From Breznakibacter xylanolyticus (GTDB lineage Bacteria; Bacteroidota; Bacteroidia; Bacteroidales; Marinilabiliaceae): a DNA stretch of 64,000 nucleotides. Of the stretch, positions 51,559 through 60,991 are shown in pieces; the first letter of the stretch is position 1; each line of letters begins with the position of its first letter. Both the position numbers and the translations under genes were made by a program. The stretch lies in the NCBI RefSeq assembly GCF_003254275.1, contig NZ_QKZK01000013.1, positions 24,972 to 88,971 of the forward strand, read 5' to 3'. The notes below the pieces were generated by a model. The model worked only from the letters and a program-made list of their open reading frames with translations, made no database searches and was not told where the DNA came from.

Positions 51559-52761
51559 TTATTTCGGCAATCCATATTTTTCAATGATGAAATCGATGTC
51601 TTTGTCACCGCGTCCGCTCAGGTTTACTAAAATGGATTGTTGTGGGTTCTTTTTAGCCAGCTTCAGGGCGTAGGCCACTGCGTGCGAGCTTTCAAGGGCA
51701 GGGATGATCCCTTCGAGTCGGCTCAGTTCGTAAAAGGCGTCGATGGCTTCGGTGTCGTTGATGACGTCGTAATTAACGCGTTTCAGGTCTTTAAGCATGC
51801 TGTGCTCGGGACCCACACCGGGATAGTCGAGCCCGCTGGCCACTGAGTACACAGGGCTGGGGTTGCCTTGTGCGTCCTGCAATACGTAGCACTTGAAGCC
51901 GTGAATCATGCCCGGGGTTCCAAGCGACATGGTCGCGGCATGGTCGCCAAGGTTCATCGAGCGTCCGCCCGGCTCGATACCGTACAATGCACATTCTTCA
52001 TCTTCAATAAAAGCACTAAACATGCCCATGGCATTGCTGCCACCACCCACGCAGGCCACCACGTTGTCGGGCAGTTCGCCTGTCATCTCGAAAAACTGTT
52101 CGCGGGCTTCAATTCCCACCACGCGCTGAAAATCGCGCACCATCATGGGAAAGGGGTGTGGCCCTACCACGGAACCAATGCAATAAATCGAGTTAACGGG
52201 GTCTTTCAAGTAAGCTTCAAAGGCTGAGTCAACAGCTTCTTTGAGGGTCTTTAACCCGTGCGTAACCGGCACCACGGTGGCTCCCAAAATCTTCATGCGC
52301 ACCACGTTGGGGTGTTCTTTGGCAATGTCAACTTCGCCCATGTGAATCTCACATTCCAGCCCAAAGTAAGCAGCAGCCGTTGCCAGTGCCACTCCGTGCT
52401 GACCGGCACCGGTTTCGGCAATCAGTTTCTTCTTGCCCAAATATTTGGCCAACAGTGCTTCGCCCATGCAGTGGTTTAGCTTGTGCGCGCCGGTGTGGTT
52501 CAAATCCTCGCGTTTTAGGTAAATGCGACCGCCGTATTTCTCCGACAGGCGGTTGCAATAATACACCGGCGTGGGACGACCCTGATAGTGTTTGCGGATG
52601 CTGCGCAGCTCCGATATAAAACTGTGTGATTTGCTGACGGCATAATACGCGTCGTTAATTTTTTTCATCTCGGCTTCTAAAACCGGGGGAATAAAGGCAC
52701 CGCCGTAATTCCCATAAAATCCGTCCTTATCGGGATATTTTTTGAAATAGTTATCTGCCAT
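51559..52761 (-). CDS. trpB: Tryptophan synthase beta chain, stand-alone
   Basis: TrpB makes tryptophan from indole and serine using PLP. The 400-residue protein has the PLP lysine K94 in [23 protein letters not shown], the phosphate loop [12 protein letters not shown], and [10 protein letters not shown] and [13 protein letters not shown]. It differs from the usual sequence in the activation region, where [17 protein letters not shown] replaces the common ERQxxNVxRMxLLGAEV. No trpA or other trp gene lies nearby, so it is separate from a biosynthetic operon here. It may be an extra copy used for indole salvage, or the genome may have scattered trp genes. The start is the ATG at 52761 and its own terminator follows. 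Confidence 0.95.
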   Translation of the reverse strand: MADNYFKKYPDKDGFYGNYGGAFIPPVLEAEMKKINDAYYAVSKSHSFISELRSIRKHYQGRPTPVYYCNRLSEKYGGRIYLKREDLNHTGAHKLNHCMGEALLAKYLGKKKLIAETGAGQHGVALATAAAYFGLECEIHMGEVDIAKEHPNVVRMKILGATVVPVTHGLKTLKEAVDSAFEAYLKDPVNSIYCIGSVVGPHPFPMMVRDFQRVVGIEAREQFFEMTGELPDNVVACVGGGSNAMGMFSAFIEDEECALYGIEPGGRSMNLGDHAATMSLGTPGMIHGFKCYVLQDAQGNPSPVYSVASGLDYPGVGPEHSMLKDLKRVNYDVINDTEAIDAFYELSRLEGIIPALESSHAVAYALKLAKKNPQQSILVNLSGRGDKDIDFIIEKYGLPK

Positions 52762-53016
52762 TTTTTGTGATTTTTTTAGTGTGATGAATTTACAACTCTT
52801 TTTATGAAACGGTCAGATTTTTTTTATGAAAAAATCACAGAATCTCTTTTTTTCTAACGTCCGTGTATATGGTTTGTGGGGCTGCGTTTTTTATGTTGTT
52901 TTTCTAAGTTGTGATGTTTAAATTATTGGTTGATATTTTTTTGTCTCAGCGTGTGTCTTTGTGAAAAGGTATCTCTCTCAGCTTCTCATTTTTATGATGA
53001 TATAATTTGAAAGCTT

Positions 53017-56000
53017 ATGTCGAGTCGACGATGGATCGTGTTCCTGTTATTGAGTGCCGTGTGGGGTGGGATGATGGCCATGTCAAACGGACGGGTGAAG
53101 CGATTTGAGTCGTTGAATACCGACGATGGCCTTTCGCAAAACTCGGTGTTGTGCGTGTTTCAGGATCGTCAGGGGTATATGTGGTTTGGAACCTATGCCG
53201 GTTTGAACCGCTACGACGGGTATGAGTTTAAGCAATTCATCCACAATGCCGATGACGCCTCTTCTATCAGTAACAACTTTGTGCGCACCATTGCTCAGGA
53301 TGGGCAAGGCAATATTTGGGTGGGAACTAACGACGGGTTGAATCGCTATGTCCCCGAATCCGAAACCTTTGTGCGCTATTATCATCAGCCCGGGCATCAA
53401 GGCTCGCTGCCGGCTAATTCGGTGTTTTGTCTCTCGGTCGATTCACTTGGTGTGATTTATGGCGGAACCTTGAGCGGTGGCGCATTTATGATTCGTCATC
53501 AGCAATCACCGTCAACAATGAATTATTGGTTTGAACCTTTGACCATTCAGGTTTCGCCTCAGGTAGAAGTGCGTTTAGTGGCCGACATCATTCATTCCCG
53601 CTCGGGCGATGTTTGGCTGGCTACCACGCAGGGACTGTTTCGTCGAATCGGGAACACCGGCATCTGGCAACATTATTTACATCCCATTTCTGATCCTTTG
53701 GCTGCAAGCATCAATAACATCAGTGGCCTTGTCGAAGACCCCTTGGGAAATATATGGATTGCTGCCTGGGGGGGTGGGCTAAGGGTTTTAAATCCAACCA
53801 CGGACATCATCATTGATCACCCCGTCGATGTCTCCAAAAGTGTAGGCAATCAATTTGTCATGTCTCTGTTTCGCGATTCACATGATAATGTGTGGGTTGG
53901 CACATGGGGCGATGGGGCTTATGTGGTGAATGCCGATCTGTTTGACGCTGATGTATCGTTTCAGGAGCTTTACAATAAGCTGCCTGTGGAGGTTTATCGG
54001 TCCGAAGCCATGGGAGCCAATAGCATGAGTGGGGACAATATCTATTCTTTTTTTGAGGATTATGCCGGAATTGTTTGGGTGGGAACCGATTGGCGCGGCG
54101 TCAATAAATATGATCGCAGTGATGCGCACATCTATCACTTGTACAAAAATCCGCTCAACGAATCGACCCTGAGCGATAACGTGGTTTACGCCATTTGCGA
54201 GCATCGTGGCAAGCGTTTTTGGGTGGGGACGCTCAATGGGTTGAATCTGTGGGATCGTGAAACCGGTCGCTTTCAACATTTTTTTCATCAGCCCAATGAT
54301 GTGCATACTTTAAATTCCAATGATGTGCGGGCGCTTATTAAAGACGCGAATGGGGTGTTGTGGGTCGGAACCACCGAAGGGCTCAACAGATTCGATGAGG
54401 CTTCCGGGCATTTTACCCGTTATCGGCAGGGATTGGAGTACACCCAGGTACAGGCGTTGTGTCGCACGGAGCACGATGAGGGGTTTTGGGTCGGGACTTA
54501 CAGTGGGGGGCTCTACTATTTTGATAAGATAACGGGGCGTTCGCATCCGGTTCATGTGGCCGACGAACGCTTGCAAGCCGACCTGCGCCGTACCAATGTA
54601 TGGAGCATTGCCAGGGATAATGACGGTTTGCTGTGGATTGGAACCGAAAACATGGGGCTTTGCAGTTACGACCCTTCTACCGGAGTGATGAGGAGTTATT
54701 TGTCTATCCCCAATGACTCGCTCTCCATCAGTTCCAATAAAGTGATGTCGGTGATTGTTACCCGCGATGGAACCATCTGGGCCGGCACGCTTAGTGGTCT
54801 CAACAAAGTGGTGCGTGAGCCGGGTGGCAATGTTGTCTCGTTCCGGTCGTTTAAAGAGGAGCACGGGTTGATATCCAATCAAATTGGTGCCCTGAGTGAA
54901 GATGATCAGGGCTATGTGTGGGTGTCGACCAATAAGGGAATCAGTCGATTTAATCCCGTTAATGAGACGTTTAAAAAGATAGAGTTGCGTTACAATATCC
55001 GCAGTCGCGAGTACATGGCCAATTCGGTTTGGTTCAATGCCCGTGATCATGAATTGTATTTGGGGAGCATCAATGGGTTAACGGTCATTCATGCCAATGA
55101 GCTGGGGCGTAATTCCGTTCCTCCGAAGGTGGTCATCTATGGGGTGCGGCTGTTCAATCGGCAGGTTCAAATAGGGGAACGTGTCCATGATCGTGTCATT
55201 CTGCCGGTGGCTTTGTCGCATCTGCCTCAATTAGAGTTGACACACGAGGAATCGGTGGTGAGTTTTGAGTTTGCCGCCCTTCATTTCAGCTCTCCCGACT
55301 TTAACCGGTATGCATATTTCTTGGAAGGGTTCGATAGCCGTTGGAATGAAGTGGGCAATCTGCATCTGGCCACTTATACCAATTTGCCTCCCGGTAAATA
55401 CCGGCTTTTGGTGAAAGCTGCCAACAGCGATGGGGTGTGGAGCATCGAACCGGCTGTGCTGCGTGTGGTGGTCATTCCGCCTTGGTGGAAAACCTTGTCG
55501 TTTCGCTTGTTGGTGTTGATATTGATCGGTGTGGGGATTGTGGGGGTGTTTCAATATCGGTTGCGATCTTTAAAGAAACAAAAAAACTTGCTGACCCAAA
55601 TGGTGGCACTTCGTACCGAAGAACTTTCCGAGATGAACATTTTGCTTGAAGAGCGGCAGGAAGAAATCACCAGCCAAAACGAAGAGTTGAAACTGCATCG
55701 TGACAACCTGGAGCATTTGGTCGACGAGCGCACCATTGAGTTGCGGCAGGCCAAGGAAAAGGCCGAAGAAGCCGATCGGTTAAAGACGTCCTTTTTGGCC
55801 AATATGTCCCACGAAATCCGTACACCCATGAATGCCATCATTGGTTTTTCGTCGCTGCTCGACGATGACGAGATGGCCGTTGACGAACGTCGCGAATATG
55901 TGTCGATGATTAAGGCCAATGGCGATGCCCTGCTCAATATCATCAACGATATTCTGGATGTGTCGATGCTCGAATCCAATCAATTGGTGCTTAATTTTTC

Positions 56001-56469
56001 GGTGTTTCGGCTCGATGAACTCATGAACGAACTTTTTCTTTATTTCTCATATACCAACGATAAAAAGCTCGCCTTTGACCTCTTTATTCCCGAAACGCAC
56101 CCCACGCTCGAAGTCGATTCTGATGCCTTGCGGGTGCGGCAGGTGATGACCAATTTGCTGACTAACTCGTTTAAGTTCACCTCCGCCGGATTCATTCGCA
56201 TGGGATACCACGTGCAGGGCGATGAAGTGGTGGTGTTTGTGGCCGATTCAGGCTTGGGAATCAACGAAAAGGATCGAGAAAAACTGTTTAATCACTTCCG
56301 GAAAATCGATTCGGATGTGTCGCGGTTTCATCCCGGAACCGGCATCGGGCTCTCTATTTCAAAGCGGTTGGTGGAGTTGTTGGGCGGACGTATTTGGTTC
56401 GAGTCGGAACTCAACAAGGGGAGCACCTTTTATTTTGCACTGCCTCTTAAAAATCATCCTGCAAATTGA
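53017..56469 (+). CDS. Propeller/Y_Y_Y sensor histidine kinase without receiver or DNA-binding domain
   Basis: This 1150-residue kinase has a signal peptide (1-22), about eleven two-component propeller repeats ([25 protein letters not shown] and others, about 40-690), a Y_Y_Y domain (about 735-800), one membrane helix (about 825-845), a coiled coil (about 850-915), HisKA with H932 in [13 protein letters not shown], and HATPase with [21 protein letters not shown] and [11 protein letters not shown]. Unlike the HTCS at 2775, the chain ends after HATPase, so it must pass phosphate to a separate regulator, none of which is adjacent. Its location near trpB and DUF493 gives no hint of ligand. The start is the ATG at 53017. 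Confidence 0.94.
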   Translation: MSSRRWIVFLLLSAVWGGMMAMSNGRVKRFESLNTDDGLSQNSVLCVFQDRQGYMWFGTYAGLNRYDGYEFKQFIHNADDASSISNNFVRTIAQDGQGNIWVGTNDGLNRYVPESETFVRYYHQPGHQGSLPANSVFCLSVDSLGVIYGGTLSGGAFMIRHQQSPSTMNYWFEPLTIQVSPQVEVRLVADIIHSRSGDVWLATTQGLFRRIGNTGIWQHYLHPISDPLAASINNISGLVEDPLGNIWIAAWGGGLRVLNPTTDIIIDHPVDVSKSVGNQFVMSLFRDSHDNVWVGTWGDGAYVVNADLFDADVSFQELYNKLPVEVYRSEAMGANSMSGDNIYSFFEDYAGIVWVGTDWRGVNKYDRSDAHIYHLYKNPLNESTLSDNVVYAICEHRGKRFWVGTLNGLNLWDRETGRFQHFFHQPNDVHTLNSNDVRALIKDANGVLWVGTTEGLNRFDEASGHFTRYRQGLEYTQVQALCRTEHDEGFWVGTYSGGLYYFDKITGRSHPVHVADERLQADLRRTNVWSIARDNDGLLWIGTENMGLCSYDPSTGVMRSYLSIPNDSLSISSNKVMSVIVTRDGTIWAGTLSGLNKVVREPGGNVVSFRSFKEEHGLISNQIGALSEDDQGYVWVSTNKGISRFNPVNETFKKIELRYNIRSREYMANSVWFNARDHELYLGSINGLTVIHANELGRNSVPPKVVIYGVRLFNRQVQIGERVHDRVILPVALSHLPQLELTHEESVVSFEFAALHFSSPDFNRYAYFLEGFDSRWNEVGNLHLATYTNLPPGKYRLLVKAANSDGVWSIEPAVLRVVVIPPWWKTLSFRLLVLILIGVGIVGVFQYRLRSLKKQKNLLTQMVALRTEELSEMNILLEERQEEITSQNEELKLHRDNLEHLVDERTIELRQAKEKAEEADRLKTSFLANMSHEIRTPMNAIIGFSSLLDDDEMAVDERREYVSMIKANGDALLNIINDILDVSMLESNQLVLNFSVFRLDELMNELFLYFSYTNDKKLAFDLFIPETHPTLEVDSDALRVRQVMTNLLTNSFKFTSAGFIRMGYHVQGDEVVVFVADSGLGINEKDREKLFNHFRKIDSDVSRFHPGTGIGLSISKRLVELLGGRIWFESELNKGSTFYFALPLKNHPAN

Positions 56470-56471
56470 AT

Positions 56472-56744
56472 TTATAGTGCCATGGCACCCGGGATGGCCA
56501 CTACGCGTGAGGTAATGCCTACAATTTCTTCGGCCGAATGCATTTGTGCCACGCATGTGATGGAGACATACTGTAAATTGGGCGTGTGCTTGTAACTTAG
56601 TTTGCCATTTGACGGCATTAGCTGGTTGACTTTGTCAACATTCCCGTCGCGATTGGGAACAATAAACTTGAACATGTAACGCAATGGCCATTGCTGATTC
56701 TCTAACAGGCGCGTTAGTCGTTCTTCGGTTGTGTCGGTTTCCAT
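56472..56744 (-). CDS. DUF493 family protein (YbeD-like)
   Basis: This 90-residue cytoplasmic protein matches DUF493: WPLRYMFKFIVPN near the start, then a ferredoxin-like fold with KHTPNLQYVSITCVAQMHSAEEI and IVGITSRVVAIPGAMAL at the end. Structures of E. coli YbeD show an ACT-like fold that suggests an allosteric or binding role, but its function is unsettled. The start is the ATG at 56744 (METDTTEERL), because a -7 element lies within the longer frame that begins at 56780. It is transcribed convergently with the propeller kinase, whose stop lies 2 bp away. Confidence 0.88.
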   Translation of the reverse strand: METDTTEERLTRLLENQQWPLRYMFKFIVPNRDGNVDKVNQLMPSNGKLSYKHTPNLQYVSITCVAQMHSAEEIVGITSRVVAIPGAMAL

Positions 56745-56758
56745 GATTCGTTTTTTTG

Positions 56759-56766
56759 CAAAACTA
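56759..56766 (-). promoter_or_regulatory. -7 element of the DUF493 gene
   Basis: On the minus strand these bases read TAGTTTTG, an exact TAnnTTTG match, 14 bases before the ATG at 56744. Confidence 0.5.
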
Positions 56767-57073
56767 ACCATTTGTGTCAATATTTTGGAGCGGCAGTAGA
56801 CGTTCCCGGGCTGAATTGAGCCTCGAAAAACGTTTTTGTGTGCCGTGACGGCTTGCTCGGTGCTTGAAATTTTTTTTTTGCATGTCGGTCTGGTCGTAAA
56901 TGCATATTCTACCTTTTTTTATTTGCCATGATGGCTTTCAATGGGGGAGAACAGTTTTTATGCATGTTTTCTGCCCCTAAGTGCCCCGCTGGTTTTTTTG
57001 TGTGTTGATGACCATGAAAGGGAGTGATATTTTTTTTCCAATCCCAATTCTGTCCGTAAAGGTATTTGACCGA

Positions 57074-57107
57074 TTTGTTTTTTGAGAAACTGAAAGCTGT
57101 ATATTTG
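57074..57107 (+). promoter_or_regulatory. Promoter of the DJ-1/PfpI gene
   Basis: TTTG (57074-57077), 22 bases, then TATATTTG (57100-57107). Spacing is slightly long but both boxes are exact. Confidence 0.6.
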
Positions 57108-57153
57108 CATCGACGCCCTTAAATTGGGCACATTTCAGAGAGGAATCCCTAAA

Positions 57154-57717
57154 ATGACACAAATGACAAAGCAGGTATGGCTGTTTTTGGCTCAAGGATT
57201 TGAGGAAATCGAGGCGCTCACGCCCATCGATGTGCTCCGTCGTGCCGGAGCTGCGGTGACGGTGGTCTCAATCACGGGTGATCTCATGGTGACCGGTGCC
57301 CATGAGATTGCCATCAAAGCTGATGTGCTGTTTGAGCATTTGCCTCAGGCTCAGCCCGATATTATGGTTTTACCTGGCGGAATGCCCGGAACCAATCATC
57401 TCAATGACCATGAAGGGCTCAAGCAAATGATTCGGAAGCATGTGGCGGCCGGTTTGCCCGTTGGTGCCATTTGCGCGGCTCCCATCATTTTGGGCGACAT
57501 GGGGTTGCTCAATGGGCATGTTGCCACTTGTTATCCCGGCAACGAAAAACGTCTCTCAGGCGCCACCGTTACCTCTAATCCCGTTGAAGTGTCTCTCCCT
57601 TTTATTACGGCTCGGGGGGTGGGGGCTGCAATGGACTTCGCCTTGCAGTTGGTGACTCTGTTATTTGGTGCCGATGTGGCTGCTCAACAGGCTGCCCGAA
57701 TGGTGGTGAACCATTGA
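57154..57717 (+). CDS. DJ-1/PfpI family protein
   Basis: This 187-residue protein has the DJ-1 features: GFEEIEALTPIDVLRRAG (conserved Glu near the start), VLPGGMPGTNHL, the nucleophile elbow with C107 in VGAICAAPIIL, and YPGNEKRLSGA. DJ-1 family members act as chaperones, deglycases or oxidative-stress proteins; which of these applies is not visible. I chose the ATG at 57154 because an AGAGGA ribosome site lies 9 bases upstream; the ATG at 57163 (MTKQVWLF) is an alternative, and the longer frame from 57124 starts with a non-conserved stretch. Promoter at 57074-57107. Confidence 0.93.
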   Translation: MTQMTKQVWLFLAQGFEEIEALTPIDVLRRAGAAVTVVSITGDLMVTGAHEIAIKADVLFEHLPQAQPDIMVLPGGMPGTNHLNDHEGLKQMIRKHVAAGLPVGAICAAPIILGDMGLLNGHVATCYPGNEKRLSGATVTSNPVEVSLPFITARGVGAAMDFALQLVTLLFGADVAAQQAARMVVNH

Positions 57718-57876
57718 TGGCCTGATTTTTGATAACGTCAATTTTTTATTTACCAATTTTTATAACACATGAAACGAGCCATGTCCACTGCTTCGACTCT
57801 CCTGAGAATCGAAGATCGACGCAGTCAATGACTTTGGGTGAGTTCCATGTGACCATTTAAAACTAATTATAGACAC

Positions 57877-58365
57877 ATGAAAAAACTTGGAATTTTATTG
57901 TTTGCTTTGATGATCGGCTTTGCTGCCGAAGCTCAAATTAATCCACATGCGTTGGGTTTACGCCTTGGCGGTGGCGATGCCGGTGGTTCTGAAATTAGCT
58001 ATCAGCACGGATTGTCGCGTAAAACACGTTTCGAGGCCGATTTGGGCTGGCGCAATAGTAAATATTACGATGCTTTTTGCCTGACGGGTGTGCATCAATG
58101 GGTGTTTCCTATTGAGAGTGGTTTCCAATGGTTTGTCGGGGTCGGTGGTCAATTCGGAAGCTGGTCATGGGACGATAAATACTACAATGGCAATGACGAT
58201 GACGGCATGTGGATTGCAATTGCCGGTCAAATTGGTATTGAGTACCAATTTAGCGAAGTGCCTTTACAAATTGGCATCGATGCCCGCCCCAATATTGGGG
58301 TGGTCAACAGCAATAGTGAACTGGGCAACTGGGATGTTGCCTTGAGTATCCGCTACTGCTTCTGA
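57877..58365 (+). CDS. Small secreted protein, probable outer-membrane barrel
   Basis: This 162-residue protein has a signal peptide (GFAAEAQ) and then alternating strands ending in WDVALSIRYCF: GLRLGGGDAGGSEISYQHG, FQWFVGVGGQFGSWSW and GQIGIEYQF. The pattern, aromatic belt residues and final aromatic residue fit a small outer-membrane beta-barrel. I recognise no specific family or ligand. It is separated from the DJ-1 gene by about 160 bases and ends at a strong terminator, so it is a single-gene transcript. Start ATG at 57877. Confidence 0.75.
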   Translation: MKKLGILLFALMIGFAAEAQINPHALGLRLGGGDAGGSEISYQHGLSRKTRFEADLGWRNSKYYDAFCLTGVHQWVFPIESGFQWFVGVGGQFGSWSWDDKYYNGNDDDGMWIAIAGQIGIEYQFSEVPLQIGIDARPNIGVVNSNSELGNWDVALSIRYCF

Positions 58366-58383
58366 TAAAATGTACATAATGTG

Positions 58384-58426
58384 AAGGCGGTCTGTTTGAA
58401 TTGAATTCAAGCAGACCGCCTTTTTT
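58384..58426. terminator. Terminator between the small barrel gene and ndk
   Basis: The 11-bp stem (58384-58394 with 58412-58422) continues partly into the loop and is followed by T residues. It lies between convergent genes. Confidence 0.85.
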
Positions 58427-58444
58427 ATTGTTGATGAAATATGA

Positions 58445-58861
58445 TTAAAACCGTTCCTGAATGCTGAAAAAGAAGTTGCATTCAATAAACGCATTATCGG
58501 AACTGTCGCTTCCGTGTATGGCGTTGGCCGTTTTGTTTTCGGCAAACAGGCTGCGGATGGTACCGCCCTCGGCTTCGTTGGGATCGGTGGCTCCCATCAA
58601 TTTACGGAAGTCGTCCACTGCATTTTCTTTTTCCAATATCATGGCAATGCAGGGACCGGAGGTGATAAAGTCCACCAGTTTGTCAAAAAAGGGTTTGCCC
58701 GTGTGGATGCCGTAAAAGCGTTGGGCATCGCGCGTGTCCATGTGCACGCCTTTGATGGCCTTAATTGAAAATCCGTGATCGACAATCAGCGACAGTATTT
58801 TTCCTGCATAATTATTGCGCACCGAGTCGGGCTTGATGATTGCTAAGGTCTGTTGAATCAT
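58445..58861 (-). CDS. ndk: Nucleoside diphosphate kinase
   Basis: Ndk balances nucleotide pools by moving phosphate between NTPs and NDPs through a phosphohistidine. The 138-residue protein has TLAIIKPDSVRNNYAGKIL, the conserved MGATDPNEAEGGTIR and the active His H116 in NAIHGSDS. The tail ECNFFFSIQERF is normal for Bacteroidota. The start is the ATG at 58861, which gives the conserved MIQQTLAIIKPDS; the frame from 58891 adds ten residues without family match. It is convergent with the small barrel gene and sits downstream of a terminator that ends the MaoC transcript. Confidence 0.97.
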   Translation of the reverse strand: MIQQTLAIIKPDSVRNNYAGKILSLIVDHGFSIKAIKGVHMDTRDAQRFYGIHTGKPFFDKLVDFITSGPCIAMILEKENAVDDFRKLMGATDPNEAEGGTIRSLFAENKTANAIHGSDSSDNAFIECNFFFSIQERF

Positions 58862-58937
58862 AGTTGTAAAATTTGTTTTCAATTTACACAATTATTTAAT
58901 ATTTGTTCTCGTTTGCGCAAAACTTGATTATGGTAAC

Positions 58938-58977
58938 AAAAAAAGAGGATGCCCCTGCATGGGGATCCTCTTTTTTT
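58938..58977 (-). terminator. Terminator of the MaoC gene
   Basis: A 13-bp stem (58938-58950 with 58965-58977) with a nested CCCC/GGGG inner stem and A/T tails on both sides. Confidence 0.9.
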
Positions 58978-59053
58978 ATCGGTTGTTTCCACCTTTTGGG
59001 GTGGATTTTTATGCGTGTGTGTGAATCAGGCTGCTATTCCTGACTTGCCTGTA

Positions 59054-59518
59054 TCAAATAAAGTGATACAAAAATACAATTTCGCCTTCGTAAGCCGGCT
59101 TTTTGTTGCCTTCAATTTCAAGGGTCACGCCAATATTGGCCTTGGTGACCCCGCGAAGGTTTACGGCGTTGATAACTTTGGCTTTGAGGCGCACTCGGCT
59201 GTTAACCAACACCGGCTGGTTGAATTTGAATTTCTCAATACCATAGTTTACCTGGAGCTTGAGGTTTTGTACTTCAACGATTTGTTCCCACAAGTGAGGA
59301 AGAATGGATAGGGTGAGGTAGCCATGGGCAATGGTGTTGCCAAAAGGCGATTCGCTTTTGGCCTTGGCCTCATCCACGTGTATCCATTGGTGATCCAGGG
59401 TGGCGTCGGCAAACAGGTTGATTTGTGCCTGTGTAAATTCATGGTATTCTGAGATTCCCAGTTCTTGTCCAATCAGTTTCTCGAGCTCTTCAAAGCTCTT
59501 GATAATCACTTTGCTCAT
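59054..59518 (-). CDS. MaoC family dehydratase ((R)-enoyl-CoA hydratase-like)
   Basis: MaoC-type hotdog proteins add or remove water across an enoyl thioester. This 154-residue protein shows QINLFADATLDHQWIHVD, whose Asp and His form the catalytic pair, then SPFGNTIAHGYLTLSILPHL, the substrate-binding hotdog helix. YGIEKFKFNQPVLVNSRVRLKA and a C-terminal GEIVFLYHF complete the fold. The physiological substrate is not clear; fatty-acid or degradation intermediates are usual. The gene follows the methyltransferase by 61 bp on the same strand and ends at a clear terminator. Start ATG at 59518. Confidence 0.92.
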   Translation of the reverse strand: MSKVIIKSFEELEKLIGQELGISEYHEFTQAQINLFADATLDHQWIHVDEAKAKSESPFGNTIAHGYLTLSILPHLWEQIVEVQNLKLQVNYGIEKFKFNQPVLVNSRVRLKAKVINAVNLRGVTKANIGVTLEIEGNKKPAYEGEIVFLYHFI

Positions 59519-59579
59519 TTTTTTTGATGGGGTTTAATTTGGATTTCTTTTTTTTGATGTGTCTATATCCTGTGCCGTT

Positions 59580-60770
59580 TTAAATTTTCTGACGGGGAGC
59601 GCTGTCATCGCGGGGGATGATGCGACGCTTGCGTACCATGTCGGCATGTGAACCTTCGTAAAGACTGAATTTCTCAAATCGACATTCTAAAGCTCCGTTA
59701 TAAAGTGTAATTTTTGCCGATGGCTTTAATCCGATGAGTTTCATGGCTTCGAGGTTCGAGCTGATTACCCAGGCATCGAACCCTTGAAAGTTGCGCTTGA
59801 GGTGGTTGCCAATGCCAATGTACATCTGTACGATGTCGCGGGTCTTGAGGCGTTCGCCATAAGGCGGGTTCATGATCACCACTCCTTTTTTTGAGATTGG
59901 ATTCACTTCTTCGAGTGGCGCGCAGCTAAAGTCAATGAATTGTTTCAACCCAAAGTCCAATGCCGACTGACGTGCGGTGTCGATGGCTCGCAACGAAATG
60001 TCGCTGCCACAGATGCGCGCCGTGGGTGTGGTTTGCGCCTCAATGGCTTCGTGGCGTATTTTTTCCCACAACGGGGCATCAAAGTTGTTCCAACGGGTGA
60101 ACCCAAAATCTTTTCGTTTGATGTTGGGGGCAATGTTGGCTGCAATCATGGCGGCTTCCATTACAATGGTTCCCGATCCGCACATGGGATCAATAAACGT
60201 GCTTTTGGTATCCCACTCGCTCAGTAACACCATGCCGGCTGCCAATACTTCGTTGATGGGCGCTTCGTGCTCGTTGGTTCGGTAGCCGCGTCGGTTGAGC
60301 GGCTCGGCCGAGCTGTCGAGTGAGACGGTCACCTGATCTTCGGCAATGTGGATGTTAATCAGTACTGTTGGTGATTCAATATCTACCGATGGGCGTTGGC
60401 CTGTTTCGTCTCTGAAACGGTCGCAAATGGCATCCTTGGTTTTCAGCGAGACGTACTTGGAGTGCGTGAAAATTTTTGAGTAGGTAATGGCATCCACGGC
60501 CAGTGTCTGGTCGGCGCGCAGATATTTTGACCAATCCATCTCCTTAATCTTCTTGTAGAGTTCAATATCACTGGTGGCATTGAAGGTGGCAATGGGCATC
60601 AGGATTCGGATGGCGGTGCGCAAATGCAGGTTGCTTTTGTACAGAAGCGCCATGTCGGCTTCAAATGACACTGCTCGCTTGAGTGTGGTGATTTCTTGTG
60701 CCCCTAAGGCTGCCAATTCCTTGGCTAAAACGGTTTCGAGCCCGTAAAAGGTTTTTGCGACTAACTTCAA
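59580..60770 (-). CDS. THUMP-domain rRNA methyltransferase (RlmL/YpsC-like), TTG start
   Basis: These enzymes use SAM to methylate guanine in 23S rRNA. The 396-residue protein has an N-terminal ferredoxin-like region (LVAKTFYGLETVLAKEL), a THUMP domain (about 60-155) and a methyltransferase domain with FIDPMCGSGTIVMEAAMIA and catalytic motif IMNPPYGERLK. The start is unusual: no ATG lies near the conserved N-terminus, but a TTG at 60770 is preceded at 7 bases by a perfect AGGAGG ribosome site, which is rare in Bacteroidota. A TTG at 60794 would add eight residues and translate the AGGAGG itself. Length fits the RlmL N-terminal half; the RlmK half is absent. Confidence 0.92.
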   Translation of the reverse strand: MKLVAKTFYGLETVLAKELAALGAQEITTLKRAVSFEADMALLYKSNLHLRTAIRILMPIATFNATSDIELYKKIKEMDWSKYLRADQTLAVDAITYSKIFTHSKYVSLKTKDAICDRFRDETGQRPSVDIESPTVLINIHIAEDQVTVSLDSSAEPLNRRGYRTNEHEAPINEVLAAGMVLLSEWDTKSTFIDPMCGSGTIVMEAAMIAANIAPNIKRKDFGFTRWNNFDAPLWEKIRHEAIEAQTTPTARICGSDISLRAIDTARQSALDFGLKQFIDFSCAPLEEVNPISKKGVVIMNPPYGERLKTRDIVQMYIGIGNHLKRNFQGFDAWVISSNLEAMKLIGLKPSAKITLYNGALECRFEKFSLYEGSHADMVRKRRIIPRDDSAPRQKI

Positions 60771-60991
60771 TGCTGTTCCTCCTGATTGTGACAATTGTTT
60801 GGCGCTTCATTTTCAACCCAATTGGGGATGTTTGAAAATGGATGGCGTTGCGGTATTTGCGGTTGCAAATTTAATATTTCGCCGTATGTGGGCAATGCCC
60901 TCACCCATCTTGATTTCGATAATTGTTGATGTTCATCGTTGGCTCCATTGCTTTTTTGTTTAAATTGGGAGTTGAATTATCCCTCTAAGCC

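Larger units (their letters stand above)
56745..57153. other. Intergenic region between DUF493 and DJ-1 genes
   Basis: These 409 bases are AT-rich and carry the two divergent promoters (56759-56766 on the minus strand and 57074-57107 on the plus strand). I see no gene, and no hairpin stronger than chance. Confidence 0.65.
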
